The position numbers and the translations under genes are program-made. A stretch of 64,000 nt of DNA from Myxococcales bacterium (lineage in GTDB: Bacteria > Myxococcota_A > Polyangia > Polyangiales > Ga0077539): contig JAEUKH010000029.1 in the NCBI GenBank assembly GCA_016792845.1, positions 248,001-312,000 on the forward strand. The letters are read 5' to 3'. Under the pieces are notes generated by a model. That model was not told where the DNA came from and searched no databases. It was given only the letters and a program-made list of their open reading frames with translations. Positions 43,984 through 53,303 of this stretch are shown piece after piece. How positions within the stretch are numbered: the stretch's first letter is position 1; each line of letters starts with the position of its first letter.

Positions 43984-44600
43984 GTGAGCGATATGAACCG
44001 TGCGCGCGCTGTCATCGTCATGTGCGCGTCGACGACCTGAGATGCCCCTTCTGCATGGCCCAAGAGCGCGTCACGAGCCTCTCGCTGGCGGTGGGCCTGG
44101 GGCTCTCGCTGCTCGGCGCCGAGGCCCGCGCAGACCCCCCTCGGATGGAGATGCCGCACATGGGCGCTCAGGGCTACGGCGGGCCGCCGTCGCCGATGTT
44201 TCCGTCGCTGGTGGGTACTCCGCCTCCCGCGCCGCCGCCTGCGCCGCCTCCCGCGCGACAGTTCGAGGTGCGCAACATCACGGTCATCGGTGACGATTCG
44301 CCCGCCCTGCGGCGACAGGTTCAGCAACGCGCGGCCCGCTGGATGCGCTGCACCCCGAACCCCAACGAAGAGGCCGTGGTGGTCGAGGTTAGCCTCGACG
44401 CGCGTCGCAGGGTGCAGCGGGTGACGCCCTCCGCGGGGGCCGCACGCTGGCGCAGCTGCGCGGTCTCAGCCCTCGCGCGCACCTCCCTCTCGGTCAGCCC
44501 AGGGGTGCGCGCCCTGACGGTGCAGATCGCACCTCCGACGCCGGCGGCCGTGCAACAGCTGCAACAGATGCTTCAAGGGCAGACCGGGGCCGCGCGCTAG
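43980..44600 (+). CDS. Zinc-ribbon membrane protein, paralogue of its neighbour
   Basis: A 206-residue protein with the same plan: zinc ribbon (CARCHRHVRVDDLRCPFC), one membrane helix (about 30-48), a Pro-rich linker, and an AgmX-like domain (VVEVSLDARRRVQRV, RWRSCAVSALARTSLS). It lacks the Cys-rich tail of its neighbour and ends in a Gln-rich segment. The ATG overlaps the previous TGA. The cytoplasmic ribbon and periplasmic domain suggest signal or force transfer across the inner membrane. The last four bases (CTAG) also hold the stop of the convergent aminotransferase gene. Confidence 0.65.
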   Translation: MSERYEPCARCHRHVRVDDLRCPFCMAQERVTSLSLAVGLGLSLLGAEARADPPRMEMPHMGAQGYGGPPSPMFPSLVGTPPPAPPPAPPPARQFEVRNITVIGDDSPALRRQVQQRAARWMRCTPNPNEEAVVVEVSLDARRRVQRVTPSAGAARWRSCAVSALARTSLSVSPGVRALTVQIAPPTPAAVQQLQQMLQGQTGAAR

Positions 44601-45784
44601 AGACCCCGGGCCGCGCGGGCCAACGCCTCGGGCAACACCCGCGCGAGGTGCTCGTACGACGCGAGCTGGTTGTAGAGATGGGCGCTGATGCGCAAGAGCG
44701 CGCGGTCGCCCATGGCGATCACCGGCACCTCGATCTGGTGGTCGCGCCAGAGCTGATGCATGAACGCGAGGCTCTGCCCCGGCGCGAGCCCCCCGAGCAC
44801 GACGCTCGCCATCGGGCCGCGCATCGCGTCGGGCCCCACCGCGGCGAAGCCCGCAGCTTCGAGGCAGCGAAGCCCGCGCCGTGCGAGGTCGTTGTTGCGG
44901 GCCATCACCTCGCCGAAGCCGCCAGGCACCATCGCGGCCACCGTGCAGAGGGCCACCGGAGCGCAGAGCCACGGGGTCGGGTCGAAGGTGCCGCACCAGT
45001 CGAATTCGAGCCAGAAGGGCGCGCGGTCGGTGCGCGGGCTGTTCGCGCCGTGCGAGGTGATCGCGGGGCGAAGCGCGCGCTGAAAATCGGGCGCGGCGGC
45101 GATGAAGGCGGCGCCTTTGGGGGCGCAGGTCCACTTGTGGAGGTTGCCGGTGTAGACCGAGACGCCCGCGTCAAAGAGCGGGTCGAGCGCGAGGTCGACC
45201 AGACCCGCCGCGTGGGCGCCGTCGACCACCACGGCGACGCCCCGCGCCGCGCACGCCCGCGCGAGCTCGACCACGGGGAAGATCAAGCCCGTCGGGCTCG
45301 TCACATGGTCGACCAAGACCGCCCGCACCCGCGGCCCCAAGGCCCCCAAGAAGCGCCCGAGCACCGCGTCGGCGTCGCAGCCGTCGAGGCCAATGTTGAC
45401 AGTGTGAACATGCGCCCCGCGCGCCTCGGCCACGCGCCGCAAGACGTTGGCGCACGCGTTGTACCCGTGGTCAGAGCAGACGAGCGCGTCGCCCGGCGCG
45501 AGGGTCGGCGCGAGGCTCATGAGCGCGGCGTTGACGCCCTCGGTGGCGTTTCGCACAAACGCGAAGCGCTCGGGGGCGACACCGACGAAGCGCGCGACCT
45601 CGGTGCGGGCCGCGTCGACGAGGGCTTCGAGCTCGCGGTTGAAGAACCCGTGGGTGTTGGCCTCGATGCGCGCGGTGAGCGCAGCCTGCGCGGCCAGCAC
45701 GGCCCGCGGCGCCGCGCCGTACGAGCCGTGGTTGAGGAGGTGGAGGCTCGGGTCGAGGGCCCAATGCGCCGCGAGGGTGCTCAC
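44597..45784 (-). CDS. Class V aminotransferase-fold PLP enzyme (isopenicillin-N-epimerase-like)
   Basis: A 395-residue PLP enzyme. LLNHGSYGAAPRAVL at the N-terminus, FVRNATEGVNAAL, VVDGAHAAGLVDLAL and the PLP-lysine motif YTGNLHKWTCAPKGAAF are characteristic of the CefD-like (isopenicillin N epimerase) group; many members act on other amino acids or as desulfurases. The GTG start overlaps the stop of the upstream porin gene (GTGA), so it is the last gene of that operon. Substrate not deducible. Confidence 0.88.
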   Translation of the reverse strand: MSTLAAHWALDPSLHLLNHGSYGAAPRAVLAAQAALTARIEANTHGFFNRELEALVDAARTEVARFVGVAPERFAFVRNATEGVNAALMSLAPTLAPGDALVCSDHGYNACANVLRRVAEARGAHVHTVNIGLDGCDADAVLGRFLGALGPRVRAVLVDHVTSPTGLIFPVVELARACAARGVAVVVDGAHAAGLVDLALDPLFDAGVSVYTGNLHKWTCAPKGAAFIAAAPDFQRALRPAITSHGANSPRTDRAPFWLEFDWCGTFDPTPWLCAPVALCTVAAMVPGGFGEVMARNNDLARRGLRCLEAAGFAAVGPDAMRGPMASVVLGGLAPGQSLAFMHQLWRDHQIEVPVIAMGDRALLRISAHLYNQLASYEHLARVLPEALARAARGL

Positions 45785-47238
45785 AGGTACGAGCTGTTGA
45801 ACCACCACTCGGTGCTCAGGCCGAGAAAGTGCTCGGTGCTGTTGAAGCCGAAGGGGTCGTCGGGGGCGTAGAGCCGCTGGGCCCCTGCGTCGCGCACCGT
45901 GGCCACATACAAGAGCTGCAAGTGCGGGCGGCTGTAGCTGCCGCGGCCGTTGACCGCCACGAAGGGCATGACGCCGAAGCGAAAGAGCGAGCCGCGCACG
46001 GCCCCGTTGGCGGTGACCGGGTCGAGCGCCTGGTAGGTGATGTGCTGGTAGCTCAGGTCTGCGGCGAGGCCCACATGGTGACCGAACCACACCATCGGCC
46101 GCACGCTCACGGCCCCCTCTTGCAGCGCCGCGCGCGAGAAGACCCCCGGGTCGGCGTCGCGAAAATAGCGGTAATACGCGCCCAACATCACCGCGAAGGG
46201 GCCCCGCTCGAAGTTGCCCGCGAGGGCCACGTTGAACTCTCTCGCCCGCGCCGCGGTGCGCGCGCTGTCGAGGGTGGCCGGCACCCGCAGGTCGCCGTAG
46301 GCCCCGAGGCCCTGACCGTAACGGGTGAAGAGGTTGATGAAGTTGGCCCCGCGGTAGAGGCCCACCTGCGCGCCCGCCACGAGCCCGCTGTCGGCCGGGA
46401 GCTCGATGCGGTGCCCGGTGTCGTTGGTCTGCCGAACCCCCGCGCTCATGGTGTGGTACTCGCTGTAGAGCGAGAATTTCAGCCCCTCGCGCGCGCTCCG
46501 GCTGTTGGTGAACCACGTCGCCTTGAGCGAGGTGATGATGCGCGGCCGGTCGAGCAGAAAGGCCGTGACCGCCGAGAGGTTGTCGCGCGGCGCCACGCGG
46601 AGGGTCTGCAACTGGTACGGGTCGTCGAGGCGGTTCATGCCCAGGGCGAGGGCCACCGTGAGGTGCTCGCCGGGCTCGTAGCGCGCGCCGCCGCCGACCA
46701 TGTTGAGGTTGTCGAGGGGCCACCAGTTGAGCAGGTACACGTCGTCGCCGCGGTACATGCGCGAGCCCGCCCACAGCGTGAGGTCGCGCAGCATCGCGCC
46801 GCGCTCTTCGAGGTACAGGTTGCGCACCGCGAAGGTCTGGTCGAAGCGGCCCGTGAAGTGAAAGAGGTTCTCGTTGGCGGCGAGGGTCACCACCGTGCGC
46901 CAGTGCACATGCTGGTGCTGGCCGTCGTAGTTGAACTGCAACTCAGCGTACGAGGGCGCGTCGAGGCGAGGCCCGAAGGCGACGATGTTGGCCTGCCGAC
47001 CCGAACGCCCGCGGAGGTCGCTCGCCACGGTGACGCGGCCGTACGAGCCGAACGAGAAGCCCGTGTTGGCGCTCGGCGTCGGCGCCGGAGCGCCCGCAGA
47101 CGGCGTCGGAGCCGACGGGGGCAGCGGAGGCGCCGCGGGCTGCGCCGCCGCGGTCGAGGCCGCGAAGAACATCGACAGAGAAGACGCCGTCGCGATCGCT
47201 CGCGACACCTTGGCCCACACTCGCAACAGCCCGCTCAC
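45781..47238 (-). CDS. Maltoporin-like carbohydrate porin
   Basis: A 485-residue outer-membrane protein with signal peptide (GTG start; cleavage after STAAA), a Pro/Ala-rich spacer and a large beta-barrel. FSFGSYGRVTVASDL, LTLWAGSRMYRGDDVYLL, the NWWPLDNLNMVGGG segment and the C-terminal STEWWFNSSYL parallel LamB-family porins of myxobacteria. It would admit oligosaccharides or other bulky solutes. It is downstream of a sigma-54 regulator and a lipoprotein gene on the same strand. Confidence 0.85.
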   Translation of the reverse strand: MSGLLRVWAKVSRAIATASSLSMFFAASTAAAQPAAPPLPPSAPTPSAGAPAPTPSANTGFSFGSYGRVTVASDLRGRSGRQANIVAFGPRLDAPSYAELQFNYDGQHQHVHWRTVVTLAANENLFHFTGRFDQTFAVRNLYLEERGAMLRDLTLWAGSRMYRGDDVYLLNWWPLDNLNMVGGGARYEPGEHLTVALALGMNRLDDPYQLQTLRVAPRDNLSAVTAFLLDRPRIITSLKATWFTNSRSAREGLKFSLYSEYHTMSAGVRQTNDTGHRIELPADSGLVAGAQVGLYRGANFINLFTRYGQGLGAYGDLRVPATLDSARTAARAREFNVALAGNFERGPFAVMLGAYYRYFRDADPGVFSRAALQEGAVSVRPMVWFGHHVGLAADLSYQHITYQALDPVTANGAVRGSLFRFGVMPFVAVNGRGSYSRPHLQLLYVATVRDAGAQRLYAPDDPFGFNSTEHFLGLSTEWWFNSSYL

Positions 47239-47311
47239 GGGCCGAGACTGTAAACGATCGGCGGGCCCTGTCGCGCGCTGAAGTGCGCCGCGCGCTCAGG
47301 GCCGAGGCGGC

Positions 47312-48205
47312 TCAGCGCCGCGCCTGGAGGGTGAGGTTCGAGCTGGTGGCCCCGCTCAGACGCCAGGCGCTGCCCGCGGCGGTGACCTCTCGGTCGCGAA
47401 AGCTGGTGATGCGAACGCGCGCTTCGAGGCTGCGAAAGTTGGCCTGGGCGATCAGGCTCTGCGACACCGTGACACGGCCCTGACGGCTCGGGTTGCAGAC
47501 GATCACCGGCGAGGCGCTCGGGTCGGTCACCGTCGCGGCTTCGACGCGCACGAGGGCGCTGGTGGCGCCGCTGGCCTCCCAGGTGAGGGTGAGGTCGCCC
47601 TCGGCGGGCCACGTCACGATGGGCAAGGCGCTCGGCCCCGTGATGGTCACCGCGCTCGGAAACTCGACGTTGCCCATGAGGTCGGTCACGGCGTCGCCCT
47701 CGACCCCCTCGTCGACGCTCGAAATCTGCGCGAGGCGCTGTGAGGCGAAGCCCCCGCAGCCCGAGAGGGTTTGCTCGAAGCGCACCGCGCTCGCGCCCGG
47801 TTGGGGGCAGAACGTGATGGCCTCCTGGAGGTTGCCGCTGGCGATCGCGTAGGCGCCCACGCAGAGCGGGCGTTGTCGCGCCCAGGCGAGCTCGGGCGCG
47901 GCGGTGTAGAGTCGGCAGCGGTTGGCGTTGTCGATCGCGGCGGGGCTCGCCGCGGTCGCCGAGGTGACGTCGAGGGTGAGCGACGTGGCGGTGCAGCGGG
48001 TGCCGCGGCCGTCGAGGTTGACACGGTCTTCGTAGCGAAGCACCACGGTGCGGAGCCGGTCGTTGAGCGAAAGGGTCTCGGGGAAGGGGCTCGTCAGCGC
48101 GAGGTCGTAGCCGCTCCCGGGCCCGGCGGGGCCGTCGCTGTCGTCGCTGCATCGGGCGTTGCAGAGCCCGAGCAAGAGCAAGGCGGTGATGGTGGCGTGC
48201 CGCAT
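47312..48205 (-). CDS. Lipoprotein of unknown function
   Basis: A 297-residue predicted lipoprotein; the signal peptide contains Cys15 (LGLC) and Cys19 (NARC), either of which might be modified. The mature part is beta-rich with six cysteines and an Ig-like C-terminal region (GDLTLTWEASGATSALVRVEA). No domain is recognised. It starts 2 nt after the sigma-54 regulator gene, so is translationally coupled to it, and is followed after 73 bp by the porin gene. It may be an envelope partner of the porin. Confidence 0.65.
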   Translation of the reverse strand: MRHATITALLLLGLCNARCSDDSDGPAGPGSGYDLALTSPFPETLSLNDRLRTVVLRYEDRVNLDGRGTRCTATSLTLDVTSATAASPAAIDNANRCRLYTAAPELAWARQRPLCVGAYAIASGNLQEAITFCPQPGASAVRFEQTLSGCGGFASQRLAQISSVDEGVEGDAVTDLMGNVEFPSAVTITGPSALPIVTWPAEGDLTLTWEASGATSALVRVEAATVTDPSASPVIVCNPSRQGRVTVSQSLIAQANFRSLEARVRITSFRDREVTAAGSAWRLSGATSSNLTLQARR

Positions 48206-48207
48206 GG

Positions 48208-49620
48208 TCAGCCCTCGTCGTCGTCGTCGTGGCTCTGCGCACCGGGGCGCTGGATGCCCAGTGAACGAAGCTTTTTGTAGAAGTGGGAGCGCTCAAGACC
48301 GAGGTCTCGCGCGGCGTGCGTGGCGTTGCCCTTGTGGTGCTCGAGCGCGCGGGTGAGGAGGTCGCGCTCGACGGCTTCGGTGAGGTCCTTCCAGCTGACG
48401 CCGGGGGTGTAGTACCCGTCGCGGCCGCTGGCGGGGGCGCCGGCGAGGGTGCTCGCGGGCAGGGCGGCGCGCACGTCGTCTTCGTCGATGACGTCGCCCG
48501 GCGTGAGGATCACCAGGCGTTCGACGAGGTTGCGGAGCTCGCGCACATTGCCCGGGAAGGGGTACCGCACCAGGAGGTTCAACGCGCCCTGGCTGAGCCG
48601 TTTGGGGGCGCGGTCGTTGGCCTGGCACGACCCCGGGAGGAAGCTCTCTAACAACATCGGCACGTCTTCGCGTCGCGCCCGCAGCGGCGGAATGTGCACC
48701 GGCACCACGTTGAGGCGATCGTAGAGGTCGGCCCGAAATCGCCCCGCGTTGACGTCGCCGGGCAGGTCGCGGTTGGTGGCCGCCACCACCCGCGCGTCGA
48801 CCTTCAGCGCCCCAGAGCCGCCGACGCGCTCGACCTCGCCCTCTTGGAGCACCCGCAAGAGCTTGGCCTGCATCGCCGAGGGCATGTCGCCCACCTCGTC
48901 GAGGAACAGCGTCGACTGATGCGCGCGCTCGAACTTGCCCTTCCGCTGTCGCGCCGCCCCGGTGAACGCCCCGGCCTCGTGCCCGAACAGCTCGCTCTCG
49001 ATCAAATCATGCGGAACCGCCGCACAGTTGAGCTTCTCCATCGGCTGCGCGGCCCGCCGCGAACCGCCGTGAATGGCGCGGGCGACGAGCTCCTTGCCGG
49101 TGCCCCGCTCGCCGGTCACCAGCACCGTCGCGTTGCTGCTCGCCGCCAGCCTGACCCGCTCGCGCAGCTGCCGCATCACCGGGCTCTCACCGAGCAGCGC
49201 GCTGGTCGACCCGAGGCGCTTCTCGAGCTCGTGGAGCCGGTCTTCGAGGCGCGCCACGTTCAGCACCTTCTGCACGCTGAACAAGAGCTTCTCGGTGCTC
49301 GCGAAGGGCTTCTCAAGAAAGTCTTGGGCCCCCAACCGGGTGGCCTCGACCGCCGTCTCGATGGTGCCGTGCCCCGACATCATCACCACCGGCGTGTCGA
49401 TGTGCTGGGCCCGCAGCCGGCGCAGCACCTCAAGCCCCGTGAGCTTCGGGAGCTGCACATCGAGCAAGATCACCTCGTAGGCCCGGGTGCTCGCGCGCTC
49501 GAGCGCCGACGCCCCGTCGACCGCCGTGTCGACCTCGAAGCCCTCGTCTCTCAGCGCGAGCGCGACGCTGCGCAGAACGTTCGGTTCATCATCGACGACT
49601 AGGATGCTGGCGCGTGACAC
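48208..49620 (-). CDS. Sigma-54-dependent response regulator (NtrC/NtrX-like), orphan
   Basis: A 470-residue activator: receiver domain (1-125; Asp54 in ILLDVQLPK), AAA+ domain (about 143-370; GERGTGKE, canonical GAFTGA loop, [10 protein letters not shown]) and a Fis-type HTH ([20 protein letters not shown]) followed by an acidic tail of Asp residues. No histidine kinase gene is adjacent, so the phosphodonor is unknown. A GTG start is preceded by TATAAG ten bases upstream. The downstream lipoprotein, porin and aminotransferase-like genes could be its targets. Confidence 0.93.
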   Translation of the reverse strand: MSRASILVVDDEPNVLRSVALALRDEGFEVDTAVDGASALERASTRAYEVILLDVQLPKLTGLEVLRRLRAQHIDTPVVMMSGHGTIETAVEATRLGAQDFLEKPFASTEKLLFSVQKVLNVARLEDRLHELEKRLGSTSALLGESPVMRQLRERVRLAASSNATVLVTGERGTGKELVARAIHGGSRRAAQPMEKLNCAAVPHDLIESELFGHEAGAFTGAARQRKGKFERAHQSTLFLDEVGDMPSAMQAKLLRVLQEGEVERVGGSGALKVDARVVAATNRDLPGDVNAGRFRADLYDRLNVVPVHIPPLRARREDVPMLLESFLPGSCQANDRAPKRLSQGALNLLVRYPFPGNVRELRNLVERLVILTPGDVIDEDDVRAALPASTLAGAPASGRDGYYTPGVSWKDLTEAVERDLLTRALEHHKGNATHAARDLGLERSHFYKKLRSLGIQRPGAQSHDDDDEG

Positions 49621-49630
49621 GGCCGCGGAG

Positions 49631-49636
49631 CTTATA
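49631..49636 (-). promoter_or_regulatory. Candidate -10 box of the orphan response-regulator gene
   Basis: TATAAG on the minus strand, 10 nt before the GTG at 49620, with no Shine-Dalgarno in between. The match to TATAAT is good; no strong -35 element is seen at 17-18 nt. Confidence 0.35.
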
Positions 49637-49687
49637 CCACCCGCCGAGCCCCCGCGATCAGTCGACGCAAGCGCCCGACAACTGCGG

Positions 49688-49693
49688 TATAGG
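49688..49693 (+). promoter_or_regulatory. Candidate -10 box of the divergent membrane-protein gene
   Basis: TATAGG, 11 nt before the GTG at 49705, again without a ribosome-binding sequence. Together with the opposite TATAAG box it makes a compact back-to-back promoter pair in 84 bp. Confidence 0.35.
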
Positions 49694-49704
49694 TACTGGC
49701 CATC

Positions 49705-50253
49705 GTGTCAGACGCTCCAGACCCCGACCGCGCCGCCGAGGTGCACGAGAGCCCCCAAACGCCGACCCTTGACGGGCTCCCGGTGCTGCCCGACACGCCC
49801 AGGGTGCTGCTCGCCAAAGAACCCGTCACCGCCGAAGACGACACCCTCGCGAAACCTCCGGTGCTCAACGCCCTGAGCGCTGACGCGGTGGCCGAGCTGC
49901 GCCGCGAGGGCTCGTGGCGCATCGGCGCGAGGCTCATCGTCGCCCTGGTGACGGTGATTTTCAGCTTCAGGCTCGCCTTCGATGAGTCGCTGCCGCGGCT
50001 CTTGATGGGCCTCCTCGGGGCCGCCACGCTCTTGCTCTTCGTGGTGACCCTCGTGCGCGGGGTGGCCGAGTCGGGGCGCCAGAGGGCCATGCTCTCGGCC
50101 CTCGAACAGCTCTTGAGCTACGCCCGCGAGCGGCCCGAGCAGGCGCACGCCGTCGAGCCGCAGATCGCCGCCATCGTGGCCACCTTGCGGCAGCCCGCGG
50201 CGCCCATGCCGTGGGAGGCGACCGAGCGCACAAACGCCCTTGAGAGGGAATGA
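49705..50253 (+). CDS. Two-helix membrane protein of unknown function
   Basis: A 182-residue protein with a Pro/Asp-rich N-terminal cytoplasmic segment of about 70 residues, two adjacent membrane helices (about 73-92 and 98-119) and a helical C-terminal tail (residues 125-182, LSALEQLLSYARERPEQ). It is not a recognised family. GTG start. It lies 48 bp upstream of the spermidine-synthase-like membrane gene and may be cotranscribed. Confidence 0.65.
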   Translation: MSDAPDPDRAAEVHESPQTPTLDGLPVLPDTPRVLLAKEPVTAEDDTLAKPPVLNALSADAVAELRREGSWRIGARLIVALVTVIFSFRLAFDESLPRLLMGLLGAATLLLFVVTLVRGVAESGRQRAMLSALEQLLSYARERPEQAHAVEPQIAAIVATLRQPAAPMPWEATERTNALERE

Positions 50254-50301
50254 AGCCCTCGCCTGAGGCCGTTCGTCGGCCGAGGTTGCACCGCTGAGAC
50301 C

Positions 50302-53244
50302 ATGAGCCCGAAGACACCACGCAAGGCCCCCCGTAAGGCGGCCCCTGCGCCCTCGCGCGAGCGCGCCCAGACACTTGAGACGCCGCCACGCCCGCGCACG
50401 CCCCTGGCCGCGCGATCGCTTTGGGTGACCCTCATGGTGGCCCTCTCGGGGGGCGCCACCCTCGGCGCTGAGGTGCTCGGGGCGCGCCTCCTGCGGCCGC
50501 TCCTCGGCACCACCGCGGTGGCCCAGTCGGGGGTCGTCGCGGGGGTGCTCGGCTCGCTCGGTGTCGGCGCCTTCGTGGTTGCTAAGTGGCTAGAATCTGG
50601 TCGTATTTCGCTGCGCCGCGCCCTCCTCGGGGCGCACCTGGGCCTCGGCCTCGTGACGCTGACGGCGACGCCCCTCGCGATGGCCCTGGCGACCCCGACG
50701 GCGCGGGTCTTGGTGGCCCTCGACGTGCGGGCTCCGTGGCTCGCGACGCTCCTCAGGGTGGCCCTCGCGGTGCTGGCGACGGTGCTCCCGGGGCTCCTCG
50801 CGGGGGCGTTGTACCCGAGCGCGGTGCGGCTCCTTCGGGCCGAGGCGGGGCGCGGCACGGCCTGGGTGGGGGCGGCCAGCTCGATCGGCGCCTCGCTCGC
50901 GGCCCTCGCGGCCACCTTCGGGCTCGCGCCGTGGTTGGGCGTGGGCAACACCATGGCGGCCCTGGCGGGGGTCTACCTCGCGGTGGTCGCCCTTGGGGCT
51001 TGGCTCCTCAAGACGGCCTCGCCCGAGGCGCCCGAGGCCCCCGCGGCGCCCTCACGCCGGTGGGTCTCTGAGGCCCGACGCCCCCTCGCGGCGCTGGCGG
51101 CCGTGGGGCTCGCGTCGACGGCCTGGCAGCTCGCCCTCACACGGCTCGGGGTGCTCTCGTTCGGCCCGAGCGCGTACGCCCTGTCGGCGGCCACGGCGGC
51201 CCACGGCATGGCCCTCGGGCTCGGCGAGGCCTGGGCGTACCGGCGCCTCGGCAGGGAGTCAACCGACGAGGCTCAGGGCCTGCCGTGGCTCTTGGGCGTC
51301 GGGGCCCTCATGGCCGCGGTGACGGTCTCGCTGGCGATGCGTCTGCCCGCGGCGATGACCGCGTGGTTGGGGCGAGGCGCGCCGTCGTTGCCCGCGCTGT
51401 GGTCGGTGGCCTTCGGCGCGATGGTGCTGGCGGCGTTGCCCGTGGCCGGCGTGGTAGGGGCGTCTCTCGCGTTGGGGGCGCGGCACCTCGCGCAGGCCCA
51501 CGGCGTGCGGGCGGCCGAGGCCAACGGGGCGGTGCTCTTGGCGACCGCGGCGGGCAACGTGATCGGCGGGCTCGGGGTGCCGCTGGTGCTCTTGCCGAGG
51601 GTGCAGATCGAGGGTGTTCTGGCCTTCGCGTCGCTGGCCCTGGGCGCGGCGGCGTGGCGCCTCGGGGGGCCTTCGTCTGGGGCGCGGCGGGGCCGGGCGG
51701 TGACCCTCGCGGCGGCGGCGCTGGCGGCGCTTGTGGTGGGCGTGCGGGCGGCGCGTCGAGACCCCGGCGCGGTGCTCTCGGGGCCCTTCCTCTATGCGGG
51801 TTCGCGCGAGCTTGAGTTGGGGCGGGTGGCCTGGCGTCGTGACGGCCGCGAGGCCACCGTGGCGGTGCGCCGCGACGACGTGGGCGGGGTGCTCCTCCAG
51901 ATTGACGGCAAGGTCGACGCGACCAGCGTGGGCGACGCCACCACGCAGACCGTGGTGGGCATCTTGCCGACGGTGATGGCCCGCGACCCCGCGCGGGTCT
52001 TCGTCATCGGCCTCGGGAGCGCCATGACCGTCGACGCGGTGCGCGCCGTGCCGGGAGTCACTGCGATCACCGTGGCCGAGCTGGTGCCCGAGGTGGTCGA
52101 GGCCGCCCGCGTCGATTTCGCGCGGGCCAACCACGACGTGATGCGCGACCCGCGGGTGACCGTTCGGGCCCTCGACGCGGCCCACTACCTTCGCGGCACC
52201 CGCGACACCTTTGACGTGATCGTGTCTGAGCCCTCAAACCCCTGGGTGGCGGGCATGAGCGACCTCTTCACCCGCGAGGCCTTCGAGGCCGCCCGCGCGC
52301 GGCTCGCGCCCGGCGGCGTGATGGGCGTGTGGTTTCACGCGTACAGCACCAGCGATGACACCATCGCCTCGGTGGTCGAGACCTTTCGGGGGGTCTTCCC
52401 GCAGAGCTGTCTGGTCGAGGTGACCGCGGGCACTGACTACCTGTTGGTGGGCGCTCAGGCCCCGTACGCGCTCGACGTCGATCGCTTCTTCGCGCGCGCC
52501 GAGGCCCCGGCCGCCGCGGCCCTCTTGGCCCAAGCGGGCATCCGCTCTCGGGCGGCGCTCCTGGCGCGGGTGCTCTCGGGCGCCCGAGGCGTCGCGCGCG
52601 TCGGCACCGGCGGAACGGTCTACCGCGCCTCCTCGCTCGTGCTCGAGTTTCGCGCCCCGGCGCTGCTCTACAGCGACGCGACGGCCGAGGTCTTCGCGCG
52701 CTTCGCCCGCATCGACGACCTGCCCTTCGCGGGCCTCGTCGCAGCGCAGGGGCCGGGCTCGCCGTGGCTGCAAGCCCTCGACGAGAGCGAGGGGCTCCGA
52801 GAGGCGGGGGTCCACGCCCGGGCGATGGTGCTCGCAGAGCGCGAACAGCAGCTCGATCGGGCCATCACCGAGGGCGACCTCGCGGTGTCGCTCAGCCCCG
52901 ACGACCTGCTCTTGCGCACCCGCCTCGCGCGGCTCTACCTCCGCCGCGCGGGCGAGAAATACTACCGGCGCGACCCGGGCGGCGCCGAGGTCGACCTCAC
53001 CGCCGTGCTCGAACTCCGGAGCCACGAGGCCGAGCGCTTCAGAGCCTTGGTGCTCCTCGCGGGGATCGCCTTCCAGCGCCGCGACGCGCAGCGGGCCCTG
53101 GCCCGGTACGATGAGGCGATCCGTCTCGCCGAAGCGGCAGGCGAGGCGGTGCCTGTGTTGCACGCCCGTCGCGCAGAGGTACTCCATCTTCTGGGCGCTC
53201 ACGATGCCGCGGGGGCCGCGATGCGCGCGGCGGGGCTGCGATAG
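50302..53244 (+). CDS. Fused polytopic membrane / spermidine-synthase-like protein with TPR tail
   Basis: A 980-residue three-part protein. Residues about 38-485 are polytopic, about 12-14 helices, of the type seen in fused MFS/spermidine synthases (SGGATLGAEVLGARLLRPLLG). Residues about 500-740 are a spermidine-synthase/SAM-methyltransferase fold: VFVIGLGSAMTVDA is the nucleotide motif and VIVSEPSNPWVAGMSDLF the active-site region, where classical aminopropyltransferases have acidic residues. The C-terminal 150 residues are TPR-like. The reaction is unproven; aminopropyl or methyl transfer at the membrane is likely. Confidence 0.82.
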   Translation: MSPKTPRKAPRKAAPAPSRERAQTLETPPRPRTPLAARSLWVTLMVALSGGATLGAEVLGARLLRPLLGTTAVAQSGVVAGVLGSLGVGAFVVAKWLESGRISLRRALLGAHLGLGLVTLTATPLAMALATPTARVLVALDVRAPWLATLLRVALAVLATVLPGLLAGALYPSAVRLLRAEAGRGTAWVGAASSIGASLAALAATFGLAPWLGVGNTMAALAGVYLAVVALGAWLLKTASPEAPEAPAAPSRRWVSEARRPLAALAAVGLASTAWQLALTRLGVLSFGPSAYALSAATAAHGMALGLGEAWAYRRLGRESTDEAQGLPWLLGVGALMAAVTVSLAMRLPAAMTAWLGRGAPSLPALWSVAFGAMVLAALPVAGVVGASLALGARHLAQAHGVRAAEANGAVLLATAAGNVIGGLGVPLVLLPRVQIEGVLAFASLALGAAAWRLGGPSSGARRGRAVTLAAAALAALVVGVRAARRDPGAVLSGPFLYAGSRELELGRVAWRRDGREATVAVRRDDVGGVLLQIDGKVDATSVGDATTQTVVGILPTVMARDPARVFVIGLGSAMTVDAVRAVPGVTAITVAELVPEVVEAARVDFARANHDVMRDPRVTVRALDAAHYLRGTRDTFDVIVSEPSNPWVAGMSDLFTREAFEAARARLAPGGVMGVWFHAYSTSDDTIASVVETFRGVFPQSCLVEVTAGTDYLLVGAQAPYALDVDRFFARAEAPAAAALLAQAGIRSRAALLARVLSGARGVARVGTGGTVYRASSLVLEFRAPALLYSDATAEVFARFARIDDLPFAGLVAAQGPGSPWLQALDESEGLREAGVHARAMVLAEREQQLDRAITEGDLAVSLSPDDLLLRTRLARLYLRRAGEKYYRRDPGGAEVDLTAVLELRSHEAERFRALVLLAGIAFQRRDAQRALARYDEAIRLAEAAGEAVPVLHARRAEVLHLLGAHDAAGAAMRAAGLR

Positions 53245-53303
53245 CGCAGGGCCTCGCGCGGCGAAGGCTCGGCCTGGGGCGTGGGCTGTGCGATGGTAGG
53301 CCC

